A stretch of 64,000 nucleotides of DNA, taken from NCBI GenBank assembly GCA_034336665.1, contig CM067592.1:49741783-49805782 (forward strand), written 5' to 3'. The DNA comes from Luscinia megarhynchos. Lineage: Eukaryota; Chordata; Aves; Passeriformes; Turdidae. Below are positions 14,266-24,910 of the stretch, in pieces. The position numbers and the translations under genes are program-made. The first letter of the stretch is position 1. Each line of letters opens with the position of its first letter. The notes under the pieces were generated by a model. It saw nothing but the letters and a program-made list of their open reading frames with translations. It was not told the DNA's origin and searched no databases.

Positions 14266-16954
14266 GTGACTGACCAGCTTGGCCCTCATGTCTTGCAGCT
14301 GTAACTCTAGACACAGAATCCCTGCTGTATAAAAACAGAGGAAAACAACAAGGGAGGGAAAGAAGCATTTAGCATGGGGAGGGTGGGGGGGATGGAGGAG
14401 TTGGAGGGAGAAGACAAAAGTCTGTTTTGAAATAATTTGTGTATGTCCCTTGGTCCACTTAGTATTTTGTTTCTTTTTGTGAGGACAAGAGGACAGGCCA
14501 CCATCCTGTCAGAGCTGCTGACAATCCAAGTTATCAGTCTCCATTCCTCTTTGCAATATTTGTGCAGCATTTCACATAATTTTTGTTTTCTCTAACCCTG
14601 ACTCACGTCCCTCTATTCTGAGAAACCCCTCTCTTTCCCTCTCCAGAAAGCTGTTTTTTTTCCCAAAGAGAAAGTTCTTATATTTTAAAATGTTTGTTCA
14701 ACCCCTAAACTCGTTTAACCCCTAAACTTTTAAGAACACACAGAGATTGTTCATCAGCCCCTGCCAACTTCATGGACTTTATGTAGATAAAGATGACTTT
14801 TTTTCATGGCAAGACTTTGCAATCTCTTCTTGTCAAGTTCTTCAATAAACACAATTTAAAAGCGCTCTATAATGTACTAATAACTTTAAGAGATCCTGAG
14901 AACCTATTTCTTTGACATGAATATCTACATCTGCTTCTGATTTTACCATCAAATGAAACTGAGCACCAGCCATAATTCAAAATACAGGGCTGAATGGCCT
15001 GTTAAACTGAGAATTTAGCAGATCTGGTCACTACTATAAATTAACAGGGGATAAGTACAAACAAAACAAAACAACAAGTGCTCTTCATGATTGTATAGAA
15101 ATTCACGGGGACACCAGAAATACCAGTCTTTTACCATTTCAATAACAATTTTCTTGTCTACACTTCTTTCAGACGAGTGGTAGATCAGTCAGTTTCAGTA
15201 ATTCTTCCAGATCTTAAATTAAACATTCTTTTTACATTAGCAAAAGGTTATTACCATCTGTATTGTGTTCAGTGACTGTTTGGTGCGTACAAATATCTGG
15301 CAGTCTAACCAATTTTTTGTGCCAGCAAAAGTCCTTAGAATTAAAAAATGAAGTCTTGTGCAACAAAAAAGTTATCACACAAAATCCTCTAGAAATTCAC
15401 TACTGTAAGGGAAAACTAAATCCTATCGCTACAGTCACAAAACCAGCTCAATTCTAACTTCTGCATTTTTAGCACTAATGTGGAGCTTGTAACACAAAAT
15501 TAGGAGAGGTGAAGGGTAGAAGGGCAAAGATTCTTCAGCCACTTGACAGTCACAGCAATGATGCTGTCAAAGGCTGTTACTGTCTCAACAACATCCTCTG
15601 CATGTAATCCATAAACATGTGATCTTGGGCCTGATTCCTGTCCTTACCCTCTCTTTTGATTTTGAAGAAGATTCTGTCCATACAGAGTTGAATATTACTA
15701 TATCTTTGTAGAGAGAAACAAGTTGAAATGGGTTGCCTTTTCTCACTTTACAGACCAAGCCTCCAACGACATCATAGAGCCCCAGGACAAAATGCTTAAA
15801 ACTAGCCCTCAAAATAACATTACCCAACATTCACCTTGCAGGAAAAACACTATCTAAGGGCTACAGAGCGAATGCTATTCATTATAGATCAGGAAGAACC
15901 ACCACTGCATCTCAGAAGCAAACCAGAAAGCTTTCCACTAGAGAGCCATTTAGTTGTGCTACCCCAGAAGACCACTTACACTGGATTTCTTTTCACCTTA
16001 AAAATGATATAAAAAATACACATCAGGGGATGAGTTCAGACTAGAATAAAATGATTATTTTTCCTAGTTGATCACTTACTCAATATAAAAGAAATAACTT
16101 CCATTTTCTATTAATACAGAATTAATTTATCTGTGATGTAACATTTGTTACTAAGCTTATACTAAAATGAATAAATGTTAGTTTTTTATTAAACACACTG
16201 CATAGATTTGCTCCATATATTCATAAGAATATTAAAACAGTACATCATAATTTATCATAGGTGATCTCAGAAGCAGAACCAGCATTTTGCTCACAAAGAA
16301 AAATGGCAATGCTAAATCTCTTAGCCAAGCTGAACTTCTGTTCCAAGATTTCTTTACTTTTCATCTTTCCCACAGGTAAAAATGTCTAAATCTGACAGGA
16401 GATTTTATGTAAATAAATATTCTATAAAGAAAAAATAACCAGTACTGTGTTCAAACATAGCTTTTGGTGAATCTGAGATATTTTATCACTGAATCCAGAG
16501 CACTCCTGAGGAACCTGGTCATCTCACAAGACTAATGCAAAACTAGAGGGTGACAGACACAGTTCCCCTTCATCATGAAACTGTCGCCAGGTGAAGAATT
16601 GTTTGCACCTGGTAGGCTAACACAATGCTTAATCTTCAAAAACCACTGCCTGTGGAACCACACAATGCTAATTCTGCAGGAAGAAGAACTGGAAAGCAAT
16701 GTTACATATCTAGAAGAAATTAACTAATATTAAAGCTTCTCTTGGATATCCACCTAGAGAGAAATGCACTCTTAATTCAGAGAAAATATGTATCTATAGA
16801 AATAATTTGGATATTTAAAATATTTAAGTAGTTCTTTCTGGCAGGCATGACCTGAGTAAATCTCACAACTGTCAGACAACCCCACTATATATATGGATGA
16901 AAGCACACAGGTGAAAAAGCCAGGCATGCTCACAGCCAGGAAATGTACTGATAT

Positions 16955-17310
16955 GACATCTGAGCAAAGACTGACAAACCTAGTAATGTTCAGATGGAGG
17001 AAAAGAACGTTTAAGGTCCTCTTATCCATGCATATATATAAACACTTAATGAGGGGAAGATGTATACAGAAGCTTCTAATTGGTAGCATGAGGAAAGAAG
17101 CACATATTTAAATACCAACATTCCACTTAAAGAGAGGAAGTAACATTTCTGTTGCAGGAGTGATCAACCATTGAAACAGGTTTCCCTGGAAGTTTATGGC
17201 TTCTCCATCCCCAAATATGTTCAAACACCAACTTAGACACAGTCCTGAGCAACCAGAACAAAAGCCTGAAAAAGCCAAAGTCCCACTGGAGTTGTAATGA
17301 CAGGAGATAC
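16955..17310 (+). mobile_element. Old, diverged CR1 LINE 3' fragment
   Basis: The sequence follows the order of the CR1 open reading frame end and 3' untranslated region. There is a block resembling the GTTCAGTCTGGAGAAG stretch (near 16988), then a stretch near 17045 matching the region that encodes 'ATGGGA..AGATG'. Next comes gtgatcaaccattgaaacag (17160-17179), equivalent to the CR1 'GTCAAACACTGGAACAGG' motif, then tctccatccccaaatatgtt. It is in sense orientation on the plus strand, antisense to SVEP1. Many substitutions and the lack of a clear 3' octamer tail show it is ancient and dead. Confidence 0.75.
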
Positions 17311-20300
17311 TACACAGAATTTTGACTCACACAGCTGTGCTAGGACTGTTGGATCTGGTGATTTGAAATTGTGTGGCTTGTAGTTTTGCGCTCTGAACTA
17401 GAAAGGACAGAATGCACCTATTTTCCAGGAAACAACTAACATGCATATTCTTCATCTTCTATCATTCCGACTTCTTTTAAACAGGGCGTTAAAAAACAGG
17501 GCATGTTATGTACATAGGTATTTTCTGAGCTCTTGTACTATATAACCTTTTAACAAGTTTATCAAAACTTTGTAAAATCCCTGAAGGCTTTTATATGCTG
17601 CAATGTTGCATGTTATATTCAAAATACCATTTGTTAATAGGCCTCAGTTTGATTTGAAAAATTAAAAATACTAGTTTTCTTTGTCTGTGAGCAGTTTTCA
17701 TCATTATGTAACAAAGATGTTATCTGATTTCTTTAGTACTGCTCTGGTCTTCTGCTAATAATAAAAATAGTGACTCAAAAATATTTTACTAGATACGTAA
17801 CTGATTTTCATGTATTTTCAGACCAGGCACTCACACCACTTTTGACTAGTACATCTGCCAAATACTTGTTTTTTTCGTGTTTGTTTCAAACATTTATTAC
17901 TTTAAATAAGCAGGGAAAAAGAAGAAAAGCTGAACTGAATAATTAATTCCAAAAGGACAAACACAATTCATGACCTGGCCCATCTACTGCCAGCTGTCAC
18001 TGCTCAATTATCATCTGAATACCTTTTTTTTTTCTTTTTTTCTCTTCAGGACTGCTAGAGTTGAGCAACACTAACACAAAGTTATCACTGATAAGAGATG
18101 TTTCAGACCAGCTGGGTGTGGGGCAGTGTTTGGGAGAGAAATCCATCTCTGCTTAACTGTTCATACTGTGTATGCTCTGCAGAGCACCAGGACTCTGAAC
18201 ATTAAAGCTCTTTACAGACTGCTGCTTACATTCAAGGAGGCTTTTCATCTTCCTGGTTGAAGTTGCCAGTGAGACCTTGAACCAGAGGGAGTATTATAAT
18301 TTTAACAAGTGCTTTTGTTTTGGATTGTGTTAATGTCATAGAGAAGTAAGCAGTTCCAAAATTTAAGCAGGGTGCTGGTCCTAGGAAGAACCTGTTGCTA
18401 AAAGCAATAGTGCTTTTAATTTCTGCGCCTAGGAAAGTCAGAAAATTCTGAGCATCAGAAACATGCTGTGTCACCTGCAAAATCTGAGTCACAAATTCCA
18501 GTAACATATAGAATTGGGGGACAAAGGGTAAAATATGTATCACAGAACATGCAAAATAAACATTCAGAAGTTTAATGCTGAGGCTTATGTCAGGAACTAC
18601 TGCTAAATATGATGTATTTTGCTGTAAAGGCCTTTTCTAAGCCTACGAAATTAATAAAAATTAAACCAACTTATTTTGTCTTGACTTCTTCAATATTTTA
18701 GTGCCAGGGATTTATTCCTTCTCTCAGAACAAATCACTCAGCAGCTTTTCTGGTTTGTCTTTGTATCTCTAAAGCATAGCACATGATAAGACTGATTTCT
18801 CTGTGAGGGTCATAACTTTTAAGGACTGGGAATCAGAAGGGGCTTATTGTCAGACCCTTCCAAAAAAGGCTCTGAGATGACAACAAAAAATGTTTTTCTC
18901 ATGAAAAGGAATGTCTATTCCTGAAACATTTAGGATGATATCATCCAGATAACATAGTAGTGAAAGATTTCATTCATTTTATTTTTGGTTACATTGGCAA
19001 GATTTTATTTTGTGCAGCAATATCTACAGCAGAATTCCAAATTGCATGCTTCTGATTAGACCAAATGCAAGATATAATTTTGTGAGCACAAGCAGAAGAT
19101 TCCAAAGAACAGGTTTTCTACTATAGAAAATATTAATCCTGATTGTGCAGCCACAGATATTATACTAAACAGAGCCCTTTTTGCCTGTCCCGGCCAAAAG
19201 GTCAGAGAAAAATTAACTACTTAATAACTTCCAAAGGTAGGTATATTTCAGGCTTGGTCTAAGGGTAATGAGCAATGCGCAGATGTGTATTTCGACTCTG
19301 ACGTTGCCTTACTAATCTTGTGAACAAACCCCATGCAAGGCTGGAGTATGCAGGACCAGCACTCTTCACAAACACCGCACTGATTAAAACAGGAGATTTA
19401 GGGCTGACACTAGTGATGGCTGACAGGAACACTACTTTCAATTTGGTAATCCCTAACTACCAGCTCTGCAATTGCAAAAGTGGCCAGAGAGGTAAACCAA
19501 GTCGACTTTGGGTTTTTTTCCACCATATTTAACACAGACTCCCAAGGCCATGTCAAAACCCAATACTGCCAACCAGTCAGTTAGCTCTAGTTGACCTCAG
19601 CCACCATCAGATATTTAGAGCATGATGCCAAAGATAACCTAGAAACTGCTACTCTCTCATTATCAGCTGTAGATTTTGCAGAGGTCATAGGAATAAAAAT
19701 CCACAAACACATTCTTGATAACCAGACAACATACACGATTCTGAATGCTGATGCTCTCGGTGAGAGGGCACTACTTTTTTTCAAATAAATAAGAAAACAA
19801 ATCAAGTACACAGTAAGAAAATATTTTTGCTTCTTTAGCTTCAATAAATTTTTCACTTTAATTTGAAAATGAGATTATGAATTTGAAAATGCATTGAAAA
19901 TAAAAGCTAATTTTCCTAATTGGTAACAACGCTGCATCTTGCACTCCCGTGCTTTTGTCATACAGAAGAACCAAAGGCACCATTACTTATTTAAACAAGC
20001 ATTAAATAAGCATTAGGACTGTTTATCCTAAACTGAAATGTGCTTACATTCTTTTGAGGGACTTTTTTTTAAAATAATATTTATTAATTGTAACACAGAG
20101 CATGGAATTTGACATGCTGGTTGGACATTTGTCATGCTCCCTCAAGATCACATTATATACGAACACCAGATTTCAAACACCAGATTCTCAGAAAATGTGT
20201 AACCTTATTCTGTAGGTGACAAACCTTCCACTTGCATATACCTATACTTATAGTGACTTCAACAGAGTGAAGATGAATTATAAAAACAAAAAGATTACCT

Positions 20301-23300
20301 TTTTAATGCAACAATTATTTTTATAGCACAGAAGAATTCCCAAAGGATCCCTCACCTACTGCTTTGCCAGATTTTTTACAACATATGACACTGTCTAAGG
20401 TCGTCTGAGTACTATCTCTGACTTCTGCTCAATAGTAATGCACACCTACAACTTCTCCTTCAATTATGAAGAGAAATTGTACCCACTTTACTCCACTGAA
20501 AAACAGAACTAAGACTATCTTCTTAGGAGAGATAATTTTATCAACACATTGCCACGTGGAGTAGTTTAAGTAATTTTTATTTTCATCTTTGTTTTTTTCA
20601 GACCACCAAAACCAATGCAGCTTCAGGATATCTAAACCATTCATCAATAAAGACAGCACACCAGTGCTGGCCTATATGTAACTGTTACTCTCAGCTGCTA
20701 AAACAAGAAGCCATTAAACTTCCATCATTGCATGATGACCGCTCAGCTCTACTTAAAAACCTATCTAGTAACAAATGCACATCCCTCCCACGAGGCTGCT
20801 GTTAGCAGTGGTTATCTCTCAGGATCAGAAGCTCCAATACAGTTGCCTAAAGGTCTCTCAACACTTTCCACCACTGAGATCTTTTGTCTTTAGATGCATT
20901 CCTTAAGCATCAGGAGCAAAAATTGCTCCATCCTGTTTGTATTTTCAATTCTGCTTTGGTTCTTTCTTGCTGTCACAACAGCTCAGGCTTTCCATAATGC
21001 AATAAGCAATCTGCTTAACATAAGCTGCATGTAGTTTGTGCTGTCCCACTAACTTATGCTGTGAAAAACTGAAGCCAAGGAGTTTTGAATTAATGAGTTC
21101 AGTTTCTTCCCCTTTCTAAGACTGTTTTCATGTGCCTTAAAAGAAAGACTCCAAAAATGAGCACTTGCTAGCTCAAGCATGGCACGAAATCACAAACAAG
21201 GTGGCAAACCCAAACACCAACAGCAGTTTCAGCCATTCTCATCAGGATGCTCTCTCTTGCCACTGTTTCTTGTGGTATATTTGGTATATTTCTGTGAATC
21301 ACGTAGAATTTATCTTTAATCTGCTGGGTAGGAATGCCAAAGTGTGGTCTACATGGCAAAAAGTTAGTAAGGACAGCTTTAACAAAACACAGAAACTCTG
21401 CAATAAAATTGTCTGCAAAGTACCTTTGGAGAGGATGCAAAACTGCAGTGCCAAGGAGAACTCTCTCATGTTTTCAAAGGAGATGGACATTGTGTGATCG
21501 TGCAACAGCTTGTCAAAATGAACAGGTCTGCTCTTAGGATGATGTTTAGCTGCCTCAAGTTCTGAGAGAGCTACTGCTATGTAAATCTTGCTCCTGTTCA
21601 CTCATGTTCCCAGGTCAGACACTAACTGGCCTGATGACCTTGCAAAATTCACTTATCTCTCTGCCTTCCTGGTTTCAGTGGAACAGTCACAGACGTGAAT
21701 TAATCACTTTGAAACCTACCAATGAAGAGTCCTGCATGACGATTTAAGTGCTGGGTTTATTCTAACAATGCACTTCCCTTCCTTTTCTGTGCTATAACAT
21801 GTAAGTGATACAATCCCAGAGACTTTGTAGATACTTTGCAGATACTTTGCAGATCCTTTTGAGTTTGGAAAGGAAGCAGAGAATTCTGGTCAGAAGCATA
21901 AGGAATGCCAAGTTGAAGTGTAAAAGAAAAAGAATAATTAAATAAAGAGACATTTTAGAAAAGTAGAAGAAGAAATAATTATGGTTGCATTAGAAGACAG
22001 TTAAAAACACAATGCAGAAGTCTAAGAGTCCAGAGGGAACAGCAGTTTTGTTATACTTAAAAAACTTTCTAGATTTATTCCAAAAGTAGTACGTTAAACT
22101 TAGAACAGTAATTTTCTGAAGAGTGTCTAGAAAGGAGAGTATTCTCTGAAGATGTTAATTTATCTGACATGAAGAAATCATGCTGAAGAAAACCACAGTA
22201 CAGTATCTCTAACCAAGAGCTAGTAAGCAGACCGGAATTTAACCTTGTCATTCTATCTTAATTTTCCCTGTCACCATGTGAATATTTTTCTTCCCACATT
22301 CTTAGAAGAACACAATGTAAAATGACAGTCATGCTGTTGCAGCCACGAAGTTTAGCAGGGCTCAAGAAACTAAATGGTGGGTTTCTGAAGGGATTTTTTT
22401 GTTTATTCCACTTTAAAGATATCATTAGTCAAGATTTCACATCAAGACAACAGATGGCATTTCTTAAGCTTATATTTTGTTTTTAGTGGTTATTTTTAAC
22501 TTGTATCATTAACTTTTTCACACAACATCCCTGGGATGGATCTATATTGAAACATGGCTTCACAGTGGAAGATCTAATAGAGTGATGTGTTTTCCTAAAG
22601 CAGGTTTGGCATGTGCAGCTCTGAGCACATTACACAGTGAACTTGTTTTCTCCTGCCAAAAGTGAAGAAGAGAATAATCTCTGCCAATTTCATATGCCCA
22701 GCAGTGACGCACCTCTTGCAATCTCACTCTTCAGCTCCAAATGAGAATTTGGAGTAAGCAGTACTTGGAGAATTTGGAGTGTAAGTATTTCAAGACAAGT
22801 GCACCCAGTGCTCAGCTACAGGACACTATCAAAAATTAGATGGGAAAAAAAAAATCGAAAATGAGACTTGATTTGGTGATATGTTTCTGTACACAGAGGC
22901 CAAACTACAATAAAGAGCCAGGCCTAACCTTGTGAAGAAAGCTTACTGAGTAGACTGGCTGTCCATTAACCATCTAGTGGGAAGCTTCCCCAGTATGATC
23001 AAGTGCCAGCACGTGTCCAGGGGCTGCCTAGACCAAATTTCAGCATGCCAGCATGACAAGTGACTGCGTTACAGTGTCTGGAGATGTTCCTGGGGACATG
23101 CCCCTACTTACTGGTATACTGTACACAGTTTAATGGGACCTCTGTAAGTCATCAGCAACTAAAACAGACCCCTGGCAACAGCACAGAGGTATGTCTGACA
23201 GCTAGCAGGCACTCAAGCCCTGCTGCCATGAAACCAGGCAGGCATTTCAGATGCCAGACTTGACTCGTATGTATCACTTCTGAGACTAAGACACGGCTCC

Positions 23301-23699
23301 ATGACCCTTCAAAGAACAAATTTCACACGTTTGTTTGCAAGACCAGCAGAAAACACGGGAGTTGCAGGCGCAGACAGCACGGGAAGATGGTGACTAATTG
23401 CTTTGACCAGACTATTCTGCATCCCACACTACACCATTCCACACCCCATCACACAGCCCTACACCCCTTGTCACGGAAAATCCTCGAACAACGCGGAGAA
23501 CCACATTCCCACACCACCACTGCACAGCGCAGCACAGCACACTGCACACCGGGCCATCGCACCCCAGCGCCCTACGCACTACTGCGGCTCACATCGCCGC
23601 GCCTTCCCTCGACGCCGAGACCTCGCCTGGCCACAGCGCTGCCCGCACCGCGCCGGCGCTGCGCCTCACGGCATGGGCTGGCTCCTCTCACCGCGCCTG

Positions 23700-23946
23700 C
23701 CCGCGCATCCCCAAACCCCGCGCATCCCCCGCATCCCCGCACCCCGCGCATCCCCGCACCCCCGCATCCCCGCACCCCGCGCATTCCTTGCATCCCTGGA
23801 CCCCGCGCATCCCCGCATCCCCCTACCCCGCGCATCCCCCTACCCCGCGCATCCCCAAACCCCGCGCATTCCCTGCATCCCTGGACCCCGCGCATCCCTC
23901 GCATCCCCGCATCCCCGCACCCCGCGCACCCCCGCACCCCAGCTCA
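23700..23946 (-). repeat. G-rich minisatellite at the SVEP1 exon 1 splice donor
   Basis: A tandem array of variants of CGCGCATCCCC, CGCACCC and CCTACCC (plus strand). Read on the SVEP1 strand these give repeated GGGGATGCGCGGGG-type units. A longer variant containing GCATCCCTGGACCCC occurs near 23789 and again near 23874, an apparent higher-order spacing of about 85 bp. The array starts within about ten bases of the exon 1 donor and lies in intron 1. Runs of four or five G on the transcribed RNA strand could form G-quadruplexes (inference). The long open frames in this stretch come from the lack of stop codons in GC-rich repeats. Confidence 0.9.
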
Positions 23947-23947
23947 C

Positions 23948-24466
23948 CGCCGCCTGCTGGAAGGCGCCCTTAGTGTAGGTGCCGCCGCCGCGGTAGGCGA
24001 TGGCGGGGATCTCGCGTCCCAGCAGGGCGCACTTGTGCTGCTGCGGCCGCCGCCGCGAGATGTAGTCCACGCGTGGCACCACGTTGCTGCGCGAGGAGAA
24101 GGTGACGATGGCGACGCGCGTGGCCGCGGGCACCACGGGGAAGTCGGAGAGCAGCTTCTTGACGAAGCGCAGCTCGCTGAGGAAGTTGGCCGGACCCACG
24201 CTCGACGACTCGTCCACCAGGAACACCAGCTCCAGCCGCCCGCTGCGCGCCCGCAGACGCCGCACCTGGCGCTTGAAGGCGCGCCCCAGCTTCTCCACTT
24301 TGCTCTCCGTCGTGTCGGGCAGCGGCGGCGCCTCCAGGGACGGCGACGCGAAAGTTGGGGCGCGGAGGAGGGCGCCCGGCTGGCCGCCCGCCCGGCCCTG
24401 GGGCGCCGACGGCGACAGGGACAGCGACAGTCCCCCCCAGCAGCAGAGAGCCACCAGCGGCCACAT
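23948..24466 (-). CDS. SVEP1: SVEP1 exon 1 (coding part): signal peptide and N-terminal half of vWA domain
   Basis: This exon encodes the first 173 residues of SVEP1, a very large secreted extracellular-matrix protein involved in cell adhesion and lymphatic/vascular development. The protein begins [12 protein letters not shown], closely matching the known mammalian SVEP1 start. A hydrophobic signal peptide covers about residues 1-20, followed by a poorly conserved linker to about residue 55. The vWA domain starts near residue 78 ([14 protein letters not shown]) and shows the metal-site motif D85-x-S87-x-S89. It continues through [18 protein letters not shown] and [15 protein letters not shown]163 or T165 is the probable metal-site threonine. 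The exon ends on a complete codon before a GTGAGC donor, so exon 2 joins in phase 0. The ATG at 24466 has G at -3 and was chosen by homology, although the frame stays open upstream to an ATG at 24694. It lies in a CpG island, unlike the AT-rich exons 2 and 3. Confidence 0.95.
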
Positions 24467-24569
24467 GGCGCGGCGGCGGCGCGGGGAGACGCCGGCAGCC
24501 GCGGGAGAAGAGCTGCTGGCCGCCCCCTGACGCCCCACCTCTTCTCTCTTCGGAGGGGCGTCCGGCCCG

Positions 24570-24632
24570 CCTGCCTGCCTGCCTGTCTGTCTGTCTGTCT
24601 GTCTGTCTGCCTGCCTCTCTGCCTGCCTGCCC
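24570..24632. repeat. CTGC/CTGT tetranucleotide repeat in the SVEP1 upstream leader
   Basis: About 15 tetranucleotide units: CTGC units, then a central run of CTGT units, then CTGC/CTCT units. It lies 104-166 bp upstream of the SVEP1 start codon. On the gene strand it reads CAGG/CAGA. Such tracts are length-variable, so this could vary between individuals. Confidence 0.9.
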
Positions 24633-24657
24633 GCCGGCTCCCGCAGGTACCCGCGCC

Positions 24658-24664
24658 CTTTAAT
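24658..24664 (-). promoter_or_regulatory. Possible TATA-like element of SVEP1 promoter
   Basis: ATTAAAG on the SVEP1 strand, with GC-rich flanks. If functional, transcription would start near 24630, placing the CTGT tract in the 5' untranslated leader. CpG-island promoters often lack a TATA box, so this is weak. Confidence 0.25.
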
Positions 24665-24910
24665 CCCCCGCGGCTGAGGCGCTGCCCCTCGCACGCCCCT
24701 CTCTCCCTGCTCCTCTGCTCGCCTGTCGGCAGCGCTCTCCCCGTGGTCCCTCCCCGCCTCCGCCGCCCCGTCCCGCCCCGGTGGGTCCCGCTCGCCTGGG
24801 GCGGCGGCGGCCGCCGGGAGCGCCGAGCGGGAGCCAAGGGCGGCGGAAAGGCAGGACCCCCCGAAAAGTGACGGGCTGGAGCTGCTGCTCGCGGGGACGG
24901 AGTGAGGGCT

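Larger units (their letters stand above)
11240..23947 (-). other. SVEP1: SVEP1 intron 1
   Basis: First intron, about 12.7 kb, from the GTGAGC donor at 23947 to the tcttccag acceptor at 11240. Most is AT-rich and noncoding. It contains an old CR1 fragment (about 16.96-17.31 kb), short AGAC and AAAAC repeats near 14.2 kb, a short tandem repeat of agatactttgc at 21.83-21.86 kb, and a G-rich minisatellite at the donor end. A large first intron is a common location for enhancers, but nothing in the sequence identifies one. Confidence 0.92.
23570..24910. promoter_or_regulatory. CpG island covering SVEP1 promoter, 5' leader and exon 1
   Basis: Base composition changes sharply to GC-rich with dense CpG around SVEP1 exon 1, against AT-rich sequence on both sides. 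This is the usual form of a vertebrate CpG-island promoter. Its left part is inflated by the minisatellite. Within it are a Sp1-type GC box (GGGGCGGG on the minus strand, 24772-24779), another on the plus strand (GGGGCGG, 24798-24804), and a TATA-like ATTAAAG on the minus strand (24658-24664), about 195 bp upstream of the ATG. The exact transcription start cannot be fixed from sequence. Confidence 0.8.

Noticed and set aside
23387..24871. 494-codon plus-strand open frame across the CpG island
   Set aside because: It is antisense to SVEP1 exon 1, rich in P, R and H from the minisatellite and GC-rich sequence, and has no domain. It reflects stop-codon scarcity.
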